Of a stretch of 64,000 nt of DNA, positions 26,174 to 36,186 are shown piece by piece (the stretch's first letter is position 1; each line of letters begins with the position of its first letter). The position numbers were made by a program, and so were the translations under genes. The stretch comes from Psychroserpens mesophilus (GTDB lineage: Bacteria > Bacteroidota > Bacteroidia > Flavobacteriales > Flavobacteriaceae), in the NCBI RefSeq assembly GCF_000826645.1, contig NZ_JXJP01000008.1:1-64000 (forward strand). The letters are read 5' to 3'. The notes under the pieces were generated by a model that saw only the letters and a list, made by a program, of their open reading frames with translations, was not told where the DNA came from and made no database searches.

Positions 26174-27256
26174 TTAGTTTCTTGTGACTGTAATTGAATT
26201 TGATAAATGAAATGTTCCAGTTAAGTTATTCGCATTTGTTACTGTTGCAATGTTGGTATCGTTTTCGTAACGTAAGTACCATATTAAGCATACACCAGTT
26301 CCTGCAGCATCAAAATCGACTCCTTCTACTGCTTCTAAAGTTGGAGGCGTTCCTAAAATCATTCCGTTAGCATCAGTAATAACCCAAGTTGCATTAGTAC
26401 CTACTCTGTTATCAGGATTTTCAAAACCAATGCCACTCACCATGTCAGGTGTGCCATCTACTGTGAACATGAATGGGCCACCAGTAAGTACATCTGCATT
26501 CGGACCTCTTTCCACTCGAATCGAATTAGACAAACTAAACGTACCTGTTAAATCAGCTGCATTAGTCACTGTCGATAAATTAGTATCATCTTCATAGCGT
26601 AAATACCAGATTAAACAAACACCACGTCCCGCACCATCAAAATCGACACCTTCTAACATTTCAACTGAACCTGGAGCTCCTAAAATGTTTAAATTAATAT
26701 CTGTAATCACAAATGTACTATTCGATCCAACTGCGTTAGGATCTGTTGCAATTCCACTAACATTATCTATATTTCCATCGACAATAAAGTTAAATGGTCC
26801 TCCACTTAGTGTTCCTGCATTTGGCACTCCTAATCGGTTAACAGCAATAGAATTTGATAAATCGAAATTCCCTTGAAGGTCATTCGCATTCATGCCTTCT
26901 TCTAAGCCTTGTAATCCGTTTTCATAACGTAAATACCAAATTAAACAGGTCCCAACACCTGCGCCATCAAAATTAACACCTTGAAGTGCTTCGTTGGTTG
27001 GTGGTAAGCCCAGGATATTGCCTTGATCATCTGTAACCACAAATGTTCTATTTGAACCCACTGCATCTGGATCTGTCGATATTCCACTTACGAAGTCTGG
27101 TGTACCATCAACGATAAAGGTAAAAGGGCCTCCTGTTAATGTACCAGCATTAGGAACTATTGGATTTTGAACGAAATTTCCATCGTCATCACTACTGCAT
27201 GAAGTGGCTATAAAACCTAAAGCCAAAGCTGCAAAAAACATTTTTCTAATCATCAT
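26174..27256 (-). CDS. Lipoprotein with three tandem repeats, unknown function
   Basis: 360 residues. A lipoprotein signal (FFAALALGFIATSCSSDDDG) is followed by three copies of a 105-115-residue unit (about 33-145, 146-252 and 253-360). Each unit runs NAGTLTGGPFTF.VDG, VSGI, a VGSN.TFVITD stretch, NILG.P, VDFDGAG.G.CLIWYLRYE, and FDLSNSI.V.R. I recall this unit in secreted, often adhesin-like flavobacterial proteins, but know no assigned function. The conserved Cys in CLIWYLRYE is present in all three. It probably sits on the cell surface. Confidence 0.7.
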   Translation of the reverse strand: MMIRKMFFAALALGFIATSCSSDDDGNFVQNPIVPNAGTLTGGPFTFIVDGTPDFVSGISTDPDAVGSNRTFVVTDDQGNILGLPPTNEALQGVNFDGAGVGTCLIWYLRYENGLQGLEEGMNANDLQGNFDLSNSIAVNRLGVPNAGTLSGGPFNFIVDGNIDNVSGIATDPNAVGSNSTFVITDINLNILGAPGSVEMLEGVDFDGAGRGVCLIWYLRYEDDTNLSTVTNAADLTGTFSLSNSIRVERGPNADVLTGGPFMFTVDGTPDMVSGIGFENPDNRVGTNATWVITDANGMILGTPPTLEAVEGVDFDAAGTGVCLIWYLRYENDTNIATVTNANNLTGTFHLSNSITVTRN

Positions 27257-27329
27257 TTATAATTTTAAAGTTTATTTTATGCTTCAAAATTATAGTTTGT
27301 ATTTATGATTAAATGTTAGCTAGCTAACA

Positions 27330-28001
27330 CTAAGCAATTTTTTTTAAAATTCTGATTTCCTTGCGATTGAAGTTGATATAATTCTCCGCTTTAAGTTCAT
27401 TAAGAAGAATGTTTAGTGTTGGTCTTGATGTTCCAATTAAAGAAGCTATATCTTTTTGTGTATAAGGATGCTTGATTATGTGATCACCTGTTTTCGGACA
27501 ATCATAACCATAGTCAGAACAAAGTTCATCTAGAAATTCTATGAGTCTAGTTTTAGTGTCTTTAAATAATAAAAGCTGAAGTCTACGCTCTAGTTTTTTA
27601 AATTTTAATCCGATAAACTTATAAACTTTAAAACTAAAGGTTTGATTATTTCGCATTAATTCGTGCATGGTTGTCACACCAATGTGACAAATGGAAGTTT
27701 CATTGTCAATGGATTGCGCAAACTCATCGCGTTTATTGTCACCAAGAATGGCTTTCTCACCAAACAATTCACCTTTTGACAAAATGGCTTTTACGATTTC
27801 GTCACCATTTTCGTTGTAATAGCCAATTTTAACTTTTCCTTTTTCTATGAGATATACCTTGTTGGCAGAATCCTCTTCAAAGTAGATATAGTCCTTCTTT
27901 TTGTAAGCATCAAAATCATGATTACTTTTATATGCTTTGAATTTATGAGGACAAAGCACCTTAAAAAGATTGACATCATCGAAGAACCAAATGGATTGCA
28001 T
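27330..28001 (-). CDS. Crp/Fnr-family transcription regulator
   Basis: 223 residues: an N-terminal cyclic-nucleotide-binding-type barrel (about 35-130, with GKVKIGYYNENGDEIVKAILSKGELFGE) and a C-terminal winged helix (about 160-223, with YTQKDIASLIGTSRPTLNILLNEL). The RPTLNILLNEL recognition helix is typical. No Cys cluster for an Fe-S centre is seen, so it is not an Fnr-type oxygen sensor. The ligand is unknown; the cAMP-forming enzyme encoded at 3.5-4.6 kb makes cAMP possible, but this is not shown. Lies downstream of acnA behind a terminator. Confidence 0.88.
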   Translation of the reverse strand: MQSIWFFDDVNLFKVLCPHKFKAYKSNHDFDAYKKKDYIYFEEDSANKVYLIEKGKVKIGYYNENGDEIVKAILSKGELFGEKAILGDNKRDEFAQSIDNETSICHIGVTTMHELMRNNQTFSFKVYKFIGLKFKKLERRLQLLLFKDTKTRLIEFLDELCSDYGYDCPKTGDHIIKHPYTQKDIASLIGTSRPTLNILLNELKAENYINFNRKEIRILKKIA

Positions 28002-28067
28002 TTAGGATTTTTTTTGTTAGATAAAACTAAAGTCGTTATAAAACGATAATACTTACAGAGTTATCAT

Positions 28068-28102
28068 AAAAAAAAGCCCTTGACATCTCAAGAGCTTTTT
28101 TA
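28068..28102 (-). terminator. Terminator after the aconitase gene
   Basis: AAAAAGCCCTTGA and TCAAGAGCTTTTT pair around CATC; the one odd position is G-T in the minus-strand RNA, and a T run follows in that direction, 20 bases after the stop. Confidence 0.75.
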
Positions 28103-28121
28103 TATTTGATAATGCAATTAA

Positions 28122-30392
28122 TTATGCTGCATTTTCTCTTTTAATTTTATTTAAAGCCGAACCTTCATTATACCAGTCAATTTGTGCTTGGTTATACGTA
28201 TGGTTTACTTTAATAGTGTCAGAACTTCCATCAGCATGAACCACTTCAATTGTTAATTGTTTATCTGGAGCAAACTCATTTAAATCTAAAAAGTTGAATG
28301 TATCATCTTCTTGAATTAAGTCGTAATCACTCTCATTAGCAAATGTCAATCCTAACATACCTTGCTTTTTAAGGTTGGTTTCATGAATACGTGCAAAGGA
28401 TTTTACTATAACAGCTGCAACACCTAAGTGACGAGGTTGCATAGCTGCATGCTCACGTGAAGACCCTTCACCATAATTATGATCTCCAACTACAATTGAT
28501 TTAATTCCAGCTGCTTTATAAGCTCTAGCCGTATCTGGAACACCTCCATACTCACCAGTTAATTGATTTTTTACGAAGTTTGTTTTCTTTCCAAAGGCAT
28601 TTACAGCACCTATCAAGGTATTGTTTGCAATATTATCGAGATGTCCACGGAAACGTAACCAAGGACCAGCCATACTAATATGATCTGTAGTACATTTTCC
28701 AAAGGCTTTAATTAAAAGTTTAGCACCTGTAATCGAATTTCCAATAGGCTCGAAAGGTGTTAGCAATTGTAAACGTTCAGAATCTGAAGCGACTTTTACT
28801 TCAACGCCACTTCCATCTTCCATTGGTGCTAAGTAGCCATTATCTTTTACATCAAAACCTTTTGGTGGTAATTCCCATCCTGTTGGCTCATCTAACATGA
28901 CTTCTTCTCCATTTTCATTAATTAATGGATCAGTCATCGGATTAAAATCTAAGCGACCAGCAAGTGCAATGGCTGCTGTTAATTCTGGTGATGCAACAAA
29001 GGCGTGTGTATTCGGATTACCATCAGCACGTTTCGCAAAGTTTCTATTGAACGAATGTACAATACTGTTTTTAGGTGCATTCTTCGGATCCTCATATCGA
29101 GCCCATTGCCCAATACATGGACCACAAGCATTCGTAAATATCTTAGCATCTAGTTTCTCAAAAATTTGAAGAATCCCATCACGTTCAGCAGTGTAACGCA
29201 CCTGTTCTGAACCTGGATTAATTCCTAACTCAGATTTCATCTTTACACCTTTATCTAAAGCTTGCTGTGCAACCGAAGAAGCACGAGATAAATCTTCATA
29301 AGATGAATTGGTACAAGACCCAATTAAACCCCATTCTACTTTTATTGGCCAATCGTTAGCTTTCGCTTTTTCTGTCATTTCTTTACCCACTGTTGTCGAT
29401 AAATCTGGTGTAAAGGGACCGTTTAATAATGGACCTAATTCAGAAAGATTTATATCTATTACCTGATCAAAATATTGTTCAGGATTTGCATATACTTCAG
29501 CATCAGCTGTCAAATATGTTTTGATTTTATTAGCTTCATCAGCAACATCTTCTCGATCTGTAGCACGTAAGTAACGTTCCATAGATTCATCATATCCAAA
29601 TGTTGAAGTTGTTGCTCCAATTTCGGCTCCCATATTACAGATTGTACCTTTTCCTGTACAAGACATTCCTGTAGCTCCAGGTCCGAAATATTCCACAATA
29701 GCTCCAGTTCCTCCTTTAACAGTAAGAATTTCAGCTACTTTTAAGATTACATCTTTAGGAGCTGTCCATCCAGATAATTTACCTGTTAATCTTACTCCAA
29801 TAAGTTTAGGAAATTTCAATTCCCAAGCCATTCCAGCCATTACGTCAACAGCATCAGCTCCTCCAACTCCAATAGCTACCATACCTAATCCACCAGCATT
29901 TACGGTATGTGAATCTGTTCCAATCATCATTCCTCCTGGAAATGCATAATTTTCTAAAACAACCTGATGAATAATACCAGCTCCTGGTTTCCAGAAACCA
30001 ATCCCGTATTTATTAGACACCGATTCTAAAAAATTAAATACCTCATTACTTGTATTTATAGCATGCTGTAAATCTGATGTTGCTCCATTTTTTGCTTGAA
30101 TCAAGTGATCACAATGTACAGTCGTAGGAACTGCCACTTTACTTTTACCAGCTTGCATAAACTGTAATAACGCCATTTGTGCTGTCGCATCTTGACACGC
30201 TACTCTATCTGGAGCAAAATCTACATAATCCTTACCTCTAGTAAATGCCTTATTTGGTTTACCATCCCATAGGTGTGAGTATAAAATCTTTTCTGAAAGT
30301 GTAAGTGGTTTACCAACAATATTTCGAGCTGCGTCAACACGCTCAGCCATATTATCGTAAACTTTTTTAATCATGTCAATATCAAATGCCAT
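28122..30392 (-). CDS. Aconitate hydratase
   Basis: Interconverts citrate and isocitrate in the TCA cycle with a 4Fe-4S cluster. The 756 residues match the mitochondrial-type aconitases found in Bacteroidota. Landmarks: [58 protein letters not shown] with the first cluster Cys, [11 protein letters not shown] with the other two, [12 protein letters not shown], and the swivel-domain [23 protein letters not shown] single gene with its own terminator. Confidence 0.96.
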   Translation of the reverse strand: MAFDIDMIKKVYDNMAERVDAARNIVGKPLTLSEKILYSHLWDGKPNKAFTRGKDYVDFAPDRVACQDATAQMALLQFMQAGKSKVAVPTTVHCDHLIQAKNGATSDLQHAINTSNEVFNFLESVSNKYGIGFWKPGAGIIHQVVLENYAFPGGMMIGTDSHTVNAGGLGMVAIGVGGADAVDVMAGMAWELKFPKLIGVRLTGKLSGWTAPKDVILKVAEILTVKGGTGAIVEYFGPGATGMSCTGKGTICNMGAEIGATTSTFGYDESMERYLRATDREDVADEANKIKTYLTADAEVYANPEQYFDQVIDINLSELGPLLNGPFTPDLSTTVGKEMTEKAKANDWPIKVEWGLIGSCTNSSYEDLSRASSVAQQALDKGVKMKSELGINPGSEQVRYTAERDGILQIFEKLDAKIFTNACGPCIGQWARYEDPKNAPKNSIVHSFNRNFAKRADGNPNTHAFVASPELTAAIALAGRLDFNPMTDPLINENGEEVMLDEPTGWELPPKGFDVKDNGYLAPMEDGSGVEVKVASDSERLQLLTPFEPIGNSITGAKLLIKAFGKCTTDHISMAGPWLRFRGHLDNIANNTLIGAVNAFGKKTNFVKNQLTGEYGGVPDTARAYKAAGIKSIVVGDHNYGEGSSREHAAMQPRHLGVAAVIVKSFARIHETNLKKQGMLGLTFANESDYDLIQEDDTFNFLDLNEFAPDKQLTIEVVHADGSSDTIKVNHTYNQAQIDWYNEGSALNKIKRENAA

Positions 30393-30593
30393 ATATGTTA
30401 TTTATAAGAGTGAATATTTGTTTGTTTCCTTGTGGTCAAGGATTGCAAAATTACAAATTTTTAGTCAGATTTAAAAATGTGTAACAAAAAGTGTTAAACA
30501 CTGAATATAAATCAATAAAAAGCTCTTTTACTGATATAAAAATACATTATTGTTAGTTTTTTAAGATATAAAATAATAAATTAACAATATCAC

Positions 30594-31730
30594 TTATTTA
30601 AAATACGATTTAATTTTTGGTGAATCCCTTAAATCGGTCATTGGTTTTTCATAGAAGCGATACACTAAATAAGAGACCACAAAAGTGATCAGCACATAAA
30701 CTAATAGGTAAATAATTAAATCAAACCCTTCCATTGGTTCCGAAGGAATAAAGTATTTCATTAACTGCATTATAATTGAATAATGAAATACATAAATGGA
30801 ATAAGATAAAATACTTATGTATGTTATTGGTATTCTAATTGATTTTGGAGCTGTTTTCATGTCACTTAGAAGTGGCAATGTACAAGCAATAGCTAATGAT
30901 TTTATCACAAAATACCATACATTCCAAAATTGAGGATAATATTCAATAAACCATCCTTTAATAGGTATCAGGAAATTTATTGCAATCAAGACAACAACTC
31001 CAAAAGCAAATGCCAAATTCTTAATCTTATACCAAAATTGTGGTTTAACTATTGAAATATATGCAGCTAAAACGCCGTAATAGATGGCATCAATTCTATA
31101 AATCACAATCGATTTCACATTGAGTGTCCAATGCCTCATGTGACGAATTGCTTGTTCATGATTATACATCAACTTGGTCAAGACAAACAGTACTAAAATA
31201 AAGAGTGTGACTTGCAAGAATAACCTAGGTCGAGAGGCTTTTTTTCTAATAAACAAAACCAGATATAAGAGTAATGGACCTAGAATATAGGCAAATTCTT
31301 CTACAGATAAACTCCACGATTCAGGGTAAAACCAAGGCAATTGTGTACTAAAATTATGAAGAAAAAAACCATACTTCCACAATTGATCTGGTAGCTGACT
31401 TCCTATGTAAATAGCCACCAAAATATTGATAACCAGAGTGAGGTAATAATTTGGTAAGGTTCTAAACCAGCGTCTCACCCAAAAATAGGTTACCTCTTTA
31501 AAACGGAATGCTTTTGAGACATACATTTTGTATAAAATTCTTCCGATTAAAAAACCGCTTAATACAAAAAACACATCAACACCTAAAATCCCACCTATAC
31601 TAAACAACTTTCGGGTAATTCCTCTCATTTCAGGAGTAATCCAAAGCGTATGCGAACACATGACCATAATAATGGCTATAGCTCTCATGAGGTCTAAGCC
31701 AAAAATTCGTTTTTCATAATCTATTCGCAT
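30594..31730 (-). CDS. Acyltransferase family 3 membrane protein
   Basis: 378 residues with about ten membrane segments. It has the OafA/YrhL-type features: GLDLMRAIAIIMVMCSHTLW with the likely catalytic His, FFVLSGFLIGRILYKMY, and WSLSVEEFAYILGPLL. Such enzymes O-acylate surface polysaccharides or glycolipids; the target is unknown. ATG 31730 is preferred over the TTG one codon earlier. A single gene. Confidence 0.85.
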   Translation of the reverse strand: MRIDYEKRIFGLDLMRAIAIIMVMCSHTLWITPEMRGITRKLFSIGGILGVDVFFVLSGFLIGRILYKMYVSKAFRFKEVTYFWVRRWFRTLPNYYLTLVINILVAIYIGSQLPDQLWKYGFFLHNFSTQLPWFYPESWSLSVEEFAYILGPLLLYLVLFIRKKASRPRLFLQVTLFILVLFVLTKLMYNHEQAIRHMRHWTLNVKSIVIYRIDAIYYGVLAAYISIVKPQFWYKIKNLAFAFGVVVLIAINFLIPIKGWFIEYYPQFWNVWYFVIKSLAIACTLPLLSDMKTAPKSIRIPITYISILSYSIYVFHYSIIMQLMKYFIPSEPMEGFDLIIYLLVYVLITFVVSYLVYRFYEKPMTDLRDSPKIKSYFK

Positions 31731-31856
31731 CAAAAAAAGCCTTAGTTTTGTTTAGGTAGTAAAATAAAAAAATGAGATCCCACTTTTTACTGGGATTAGT
31801 TCAATTTGCAATTGTCAACATGCCTTTTAGGCGTCTCAAAATTGAATTTCACTAAA

Positions 31857-32999
31857 ATGAAGTCCAAAATACTAAAATATACATTGTGGTTCATAGTTTT
31901 ATTAACTATTGTTGGAGGCATCTACTATTTAAAGTTACCAAACAGACATAAAGCCATTGTTAAAACCAAGCTTTATCATGGATTCGGTATTGTTGATGGG
32001 CAATGGAATATTCAAAGCAACGATTCATCAATTAGTCTAATAACACCTACTTTGGTTATCGACAACATTTACAAGTCAATGGAAGGTCCAAAAGTAGTGC
32101 GTACTTTTCAGTTGGATGCTACCAAAAATGAACTGGTTTGGATAACTTCTTTTGAAACCAAAGCCTTGAGCACCAATGAAGTTGATCAGCTTTCTAATGA
32201 TTACATCTGTCATACAAATATTGATTTATACGAAGGCGAGCATTATTCAAGATGGCAACTTAACCACAGAATTGGTGAGCAATATCCTCGTTTAACCTCG
32301 ATGAGTAATGGTATTGAAAGTTATGCCTTTCCTGACGGGTTTGGGTTTCCTGTGTTCACAAATGAAAATTTACTATTGGCTACTCAGTCTTTAAACCATA
32401 ATATCACAGGTGATCCATTCGACATTAAACATCAGGTAATTATAGGATATAAACCTCATGAGCAAGCCATGAAACCTCTAATGAGCAAAACCGTTTTTGT
32501 AATGCTTCCTTATGACTCTGAAAACCCATTTCAAGGTCCTACAGAGAACAATCCTAACATGTGTTTGCCTGTTGAAACGAAAAACCATTCTTACAAAAAT
32601 GAAAATGGTGAATCACTTTCTGGTCATTGGGTAATTTTCCCAGGAAGGGATACATATCGTTACGATATTACGCATCAACTTCAGTTGAAAGACAGTACAA
32701 CCATGCATCAAATTGCAACCCATTTGCATCCTTTTGCCGAGCGCTTAGCGTTTAGAGATAAAACTGCAGATGCTACCTTATTTGTTTCAGAAGCTGAAAA
32801 TTATACTGATAAAATCGGACTTAAAAGCGTGTCTTATTTCTCAAGTACTGAAGGCATCATGTTGTATCCAGATCATAAATACGAATTGGTGCTTGAAACA
32901 AATAACACCACAACTATCAATCAGGATATGATGGCAAGTATGTTTGTGTTTTTATATGATAAAGAAATGCATGATAAATTAAAAGCCTACAAACCTTGA
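31857..32999 (+). CDS. Membrane-anchored protein, possible copper monooxygenase fold
   Basis: 380 residues with one N-terminal membrane segment (YTLWFIVLLTIVGGIYYL) and an exported body. I recognise no family with certainty. The C-terminal half resembles the type II copper domain of ascorbate-dependent (PHM/DBH-like) monooxygenases: His289-x-His291 in IATHLHPFAERLAF, a G-x-x-LYP turn, and DMMASMFVFLYD, where Met358 or Met359 could be the Met ligand. His119 and His181 might serve the first copper, but the usual adjacent His pair is missing. The next gene, overlapping by 4 bases, is an SCO copper chaperone, which supports a copper protein. ATG 31857 is chosen over an upstream TTG because it gives a proper anchor. 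Confidence 0.5.
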   Translation: MKSKILKYTLWFIVLLTIVGGIYYLKLPNRHKAIVKTKLYHGFGIVDGQWNIQSNDSSISLITPTLVIDNIYKSMEGPKVVRTFQLDATKNELVWITSFETKALSTNEVDQLSNDYICHTNIDLYEGEHYSRWQLNHRIGEQYPRLTSMSNGIESYAFPDGFGFPVFTNENLLLATQSLNHNITGDPFDIKHQVIIGYKPHEQAMKPLMSKTVFVMLPYDSENPFQGPTENNPNMCLPVETKNHSYKNENGESLSGHWVIFPGRDTYRYDITHQLQLKDSTTMHQIATHLHPFAERLAFRDKTADATLFVSEAENYTDKIGLKSVSYFSSTEGIMLYPDHKYELVLETNNTTTINQDMMASMFVFLYDKEMHDKLKAYKP

Positions 33000-33586
33000 G
33001 ACCTTTTGCCAGTTTAATACTTTTACTTTTTTTGAGTTGTCATACTTCAACCGATAACTTACCAATATTAAGCTATAAGGTAGATGATACTGGACAAAAA
33101 AAATTTTACACAATCACATATGATGGGTTTACCAATCAATTAGGTGAAACATTTTCTACGGAACACACAAAAAGCAACATATACATTGCTAATTTTTTTT
33201 TCACACGTTGCCCAAGTATTTGTCCGCCAATGCGAAACGAATTAATTTCAATTGCTGAAGAATTTTCAGAAGAACCGGATTTTATGATGATCTCACATAC
33301 GATAGATCCTGAACATGATTCAGTTTCGGTGTTAAAAGCGTATGGTGAAGCTACTGATATTCCGGAAAGTAAATGGCAATTTTTAAGAGCTTCAGAAGAC
33401 AAAACAAAACAGCAAGCAGAACTGTATATGACGAATTTTAAACCTCATGAAGACGGTTCAGACTTTTATCATAGTAGTTTTGTTGCTTTAGTTGACAAAC
33501 AGCAACACATTCGTGGGTTTTATAATATATTGGTTCCTGAGGACGTTGAGCGATTAAAAAATGACATTCAAATCCTGTTGAATTAG
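32996..33586 (+). CDS. SCO1/SenC-family copper chaperone lipoprotein
   Basis: 196 residues. A short lipoprotein signal ends in LFLSC, followed by a thioredoxin-like domain with the copper pair Cys72-x3-Cys76 in FFTRCPSICPPMRNEL and a later His in DFYHSSFVALVD. SCO proteins deliver copper to cytochrome oxidase CuA or other cuproenzymes. The start is TTG, overlapping the previous stop as TTGA, so the two genes are coupled. The tail overlaps a small convergent gene by 4 bases. Confidence 0.88.
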   Translation: MRPFASLILLLFLSCHTSTDNLPILSYKVDDTGQKKFYTITYDGFTNQLGETFSTEHTKSNIYIANFFFTRCPSICPPMRNELISIAEEFSEEPDFMMISHTIDPEHDSVSVLKAYGEATDIPESKWQFLRASEDKTKQQAELYMTNFKPHEDGSDFYHSSFVALVDKQQHIRGFYNILVPEDVERLKNDIQILLN

Positions 33587-33771
33587 TCCATTTTCTTATA
33601 CATTTTGAAAAGAACAACAATGGTGTAAATCGCTGCAATTGCTTTTACAAGCATTCCAATAGTAAAAATTTGACTTCCGTAAGGCCAATGTTGTATTTTG
33701 AATAGTGAACCCACAACAATTAATATAAATCCTATGAGAAATAGTACTATTGCTGGAATAACGGCTTTCAT
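33583..33771 (-). CDS. Small GldL-like membrane protein
   Basis: 62 residues with two hydrophobic helices. GSLFKIQHWPYGSQIF resembles the FKxxHWPG-type stretch of the gliding/type IX secretion motor protein GldL, but the cytoplasmic part of GldL is absent. Its ATG directly follows the moxR stop codon, so it belongs to the SurA-moxR operon. Function unknown. A related WPYG segment is in the protein at 42.9 kb. Confidence 0.6.
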   Translation of the reverse strand: MKAVIPAIVLFLIGFILIVVGSLFKIQHWPYGSQIFTIGMLVKAIAAIYTIVVLFKMYKKMD

Positions 33772-34725
33772 TTAGAATAAACTCTTGATGATTTGCTCAT
33801 CTGAGATTCCTTCAGCTTCCGCCTTGTAGTTTTTAATAATTCTGTGACGCAAAATTCCCTGAGCTACCGCTTGAACATTTTCGATATCTGGAGAAAACTT
33901 ACCATTTATCGCTGCGTGCGTTTTAGAAGCGAGAATTAAATTTTGAGATGCTCTAGGTCCAGCTCCCCAATCTACGAACTCTTTTACCAAATCTGAAGCA
34001 GTATCAGCGTTAGGACGTGTTTTACTTACCATTTTTACTGCATATTCAATCACGTTATCAGCAACAGGAATACGACGAATAACGTTTTGAAAACCAATAA
34101 TTTCTTCAGCAGTAAATAGAGAATTAACGGTTGCCTGAATATCTGTTGTTGTTGCTTTTACCACTTGAACCTCTTCTTCAAACGAAGGATATTCTAAATT
34201 AATAGCAAACATAAAACGGTCTAATTGTGCTTCAGGTAAAGGATAAGTTCCTTCTTGTTCAATTGGGTTTTGAGTAGCCAGTACAAAATAGGGTAAATTT
34301 AATTTGTATTGATGTCCAGCAACAGTTACAACACGTTCCTGCATGGCTTCTAATAAAGCTGCTTGTGTTTTTGGAGGTGTTCTATTTATTTCATCTGCAA
34401 GAATGATATTAGCGAATATTGGACCTTTAATAAATTTAAAATGTCTGCTTTCGTCTAAAATTTCACTACCTAAAATATCACTAGGCATTAAATCTGGTGT
34501 AAACTGAATACGTTTAAAATCTAAGCCAAGTGCTTGAGCAATAGTATTAACCATCAGGGTTTTTGCCAGACCCGGAACACCAATTAACAACGAGTGTCCT
34601 CCAGAAAAAATTGAAATCAATATTTGATTAACAACCTCATCCTGACCAACAATAACTTTGGCAACTTCGGTTTTTAGGGCGTTATATTTTTTAACAAACT
34701 GTTCTATTGCAGCAACATCAGACAT
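33772..34725 (-). CDS. MoxR-family AAA+ ATPase
   Basis: 317 residues. Walker A in LIGVPGLAKTLMVN, Walker B region IILADEINRTPPKTQAALLEAMQE, sensor 1 in FVLATQNPIEQEGTYPLPEAQLDRF, and an Arg-rich C-terminal lid with GPRASQNLILASK. MoxR proteins act as chaperones, often with von Willebrand-domain partners; none is encoded beside it here. It sits 3 bases after the SurA-like gene in the same operon, which suggests a link to envelope protein quality control. Confidence 0.92.
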   Translation of the reverse strand: MSDVAAIEQFVKKYNALKTEVAKVIVGQDEVVNQILISIFSGGHSLLIGVPGLAKTLMVNTIAQALGLDFKRIQFTPDLMPSDILGSEILDESRHFKFIKGPIFANIILADEINRTPPKTQAALLEAMQERVVTVAGHQYKLNLPYFVLATQNPIEQEGTYPLPEAQLDRFMFAINLEYPSFEEEVQVVKATTTDIQATVNSLFTAEEIIGFQNVIRRIPVADNVIEYAVKMVSKTRPNADTASDLVKEFVDWGAGPRASQNLILASKTHAAINGKFSPDIENVQAVAQGILRHRIIKNYKAEAEGISDEQIIKSLF

Positions 34726-34728
34726 ACT

Positions 34729-36186
34729 TTATTGTTTTTCTTTTTTTAACCAGTTACTCGTAAATTCACAATCTCTATATTCGCCATTAATCTTAATATA
34801 CGTATCATTGATTTTCTCTTCCTGCCACTTAGCAATTTCCTGAATCTGTTTATCCTGAAGCGCTAAATTTTTGATTTTAAGGTAATCTTTAGCAAAATTT
34901 GCTTCGTGCTCATCAATTCTATCTGTAACCGTTAATAATTTATATTTTACTTCATTAACACGATCCTGATCTTGTAAGACCAAACTGACTTCGTTATCTT
35001 TTAAATCCTGAATTTGTCCGTACAATTCCGGATCCATCTTTGTCAGTTCAAAATTAAAATCCTGTGTATATGGGTTAATTAATTGTCCACCATCGTTTTT
35101 AGTTTCTTTTTCATCACTAAATTCTTTTGCAGCGGCTTCAAATGTTAATTCCCCAGCAATAATACGTTCCCTTATGGTATTGATTTTATCTTTAGCAGCA
35201 GTTTTAGCTTCTTCAGTAACCTTTGGTCTTAGCAAGATGTGTCTAACATCATATTCTTGTCCTCTAATTTTTTCTAACATCACGATATGATATCCGAAAT
35301 CAGTTTCAAAAGGATCAGAGATTTCACCTTCCTGTAAGGAGAAAGCCACATCTCTAAACTCTTTAACCATTCGAGGCCGCTTCTTATTTAAGGTATATTT
35401 ACCTCCATCTTTACGAGATGCAATGTCATCAGAATAAAATACTGCTTTGGTAGTAAAGCTTGCCCCATTTTCAATGACATCTGCTTTAAACTCTTTCAGT
35501 TTATCAATAACCCTTTGCTTTTCAACCTCAGAAATTTCAGGAATAATAACAATTTGAGCTACTTTCAATTCTGTACCAAAGGTTGGTCGTTCCTCCTCTG
35601 GAATGTCATTAAAGTACTCCCTCACTTCCTCTGGAGTAACTTCAATTTCAGAAACTATTTTCCGTTGCATGTCTCCTGCTAACTTAGCATTTTTGTTAAG
35701 TTCAAACATTTCATCACGCAAACTTTGTTCACTGTCTTTATTATAGAAAGACAAGAGCTCTTGCATAGTTCCACCTTTGGTTTCCAAAAACGCATTGATT
35801 TGTTGTTCGATACTAGAGCGAATCTCTAATTCGTTAATAGGAATACTATCCTGAATAGCATGATGTGCATACAATTTATCTTCTAATAATTTACCAAACA
35901 ACTGGCAACGCGTGATGTCTGCCGTAGAAACACCTCTAGCCTCAAGCTGAATAAATTCCTTATCTATATCTGAATCGAGCACTACAAAATCACCAACAAC
36001 TGCTGCAACACCATCAATTTTAACGCGATCACTCGCCATTGATGTGTCTATTTTAGTTTTCGACTCTGTCACCTCATCTTCAATGATTTCTTGTCCTGTA
36101 ACAAATTGCGCACAAAGCACGAAGGCCATAGCGACTATAAGTTTTGAATTATTTATAAATTTCAAATTGTTTATTTTTAATAGCAT
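34729..36186 (-). CDS. SurA-like periplasmic peptidyl-prolyl isomerase
   Basis: 485 residues from ATG 36186. A signal sequence (SKLIVAMAFVLCAQFVTGQ) precedes a SurA N-terminal domain starting VDGVAAVVGDFVVLDSDID, then two parvulin (PpiC) domains (about 205-300 and 310-410; VKEFRDVAFSLQEGEISDPFETDFGYHIVMLE marks the first, written as a landmark). This is the closest of the three neighbours to E. coli SurA, which escorts outer-membrane proteins. A TTG at 36207 is a less likely start. It overlaps the preceding lipoprotein gene by 38 bases. Confidence 0.88.
   Translation of the reverse strand: MLLKINNLKFINNSKLIVAMAFVLCAQFVTGQEIIEDEVTESKTKIDTSMASDRVKIDGVAAVVGDFVVLDSDIDKEFIQLEARGVSTADITRCQLFGKLLEDKLYAHHAIQDSIPINELEIRSSIEQQINAFLETKGGTMQELLSFYNKDSEQSLRDEMFELNKNAKLAGDMQRKIVSEIEVTPEEVREYFNDIPEEERPTFGTELKVAQIVIIPEISEVEKQRVIDKLKEFKADVIENGASFTTKAVFYSDDIASRKDGGKYTLNKKRPRMVKEFRDVAFSLQEGEISDPFETDFGYHIVMLEKIRGQEYDVRHILLRPKVTEEAKTAAKDKINTIRERIIAGELTFEAAAKEFSDEKETKNDGGQLINPYTQDFNFELTKMDPELYGQIQDLKDNEVSLVLQDQDRVNEVKYKLLTVTDRIDEHEANFAKDYLKIKNLALQDKQIQEIAKWQEEKINDTYIKINGEYRDCEFTSNWLKKEKQ

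Noticed and set aside
28897-29698. Short frames on both strands inside the aconitase gene
   Set aside because: All are covered by an intact, well-conserved 756-residue gene.
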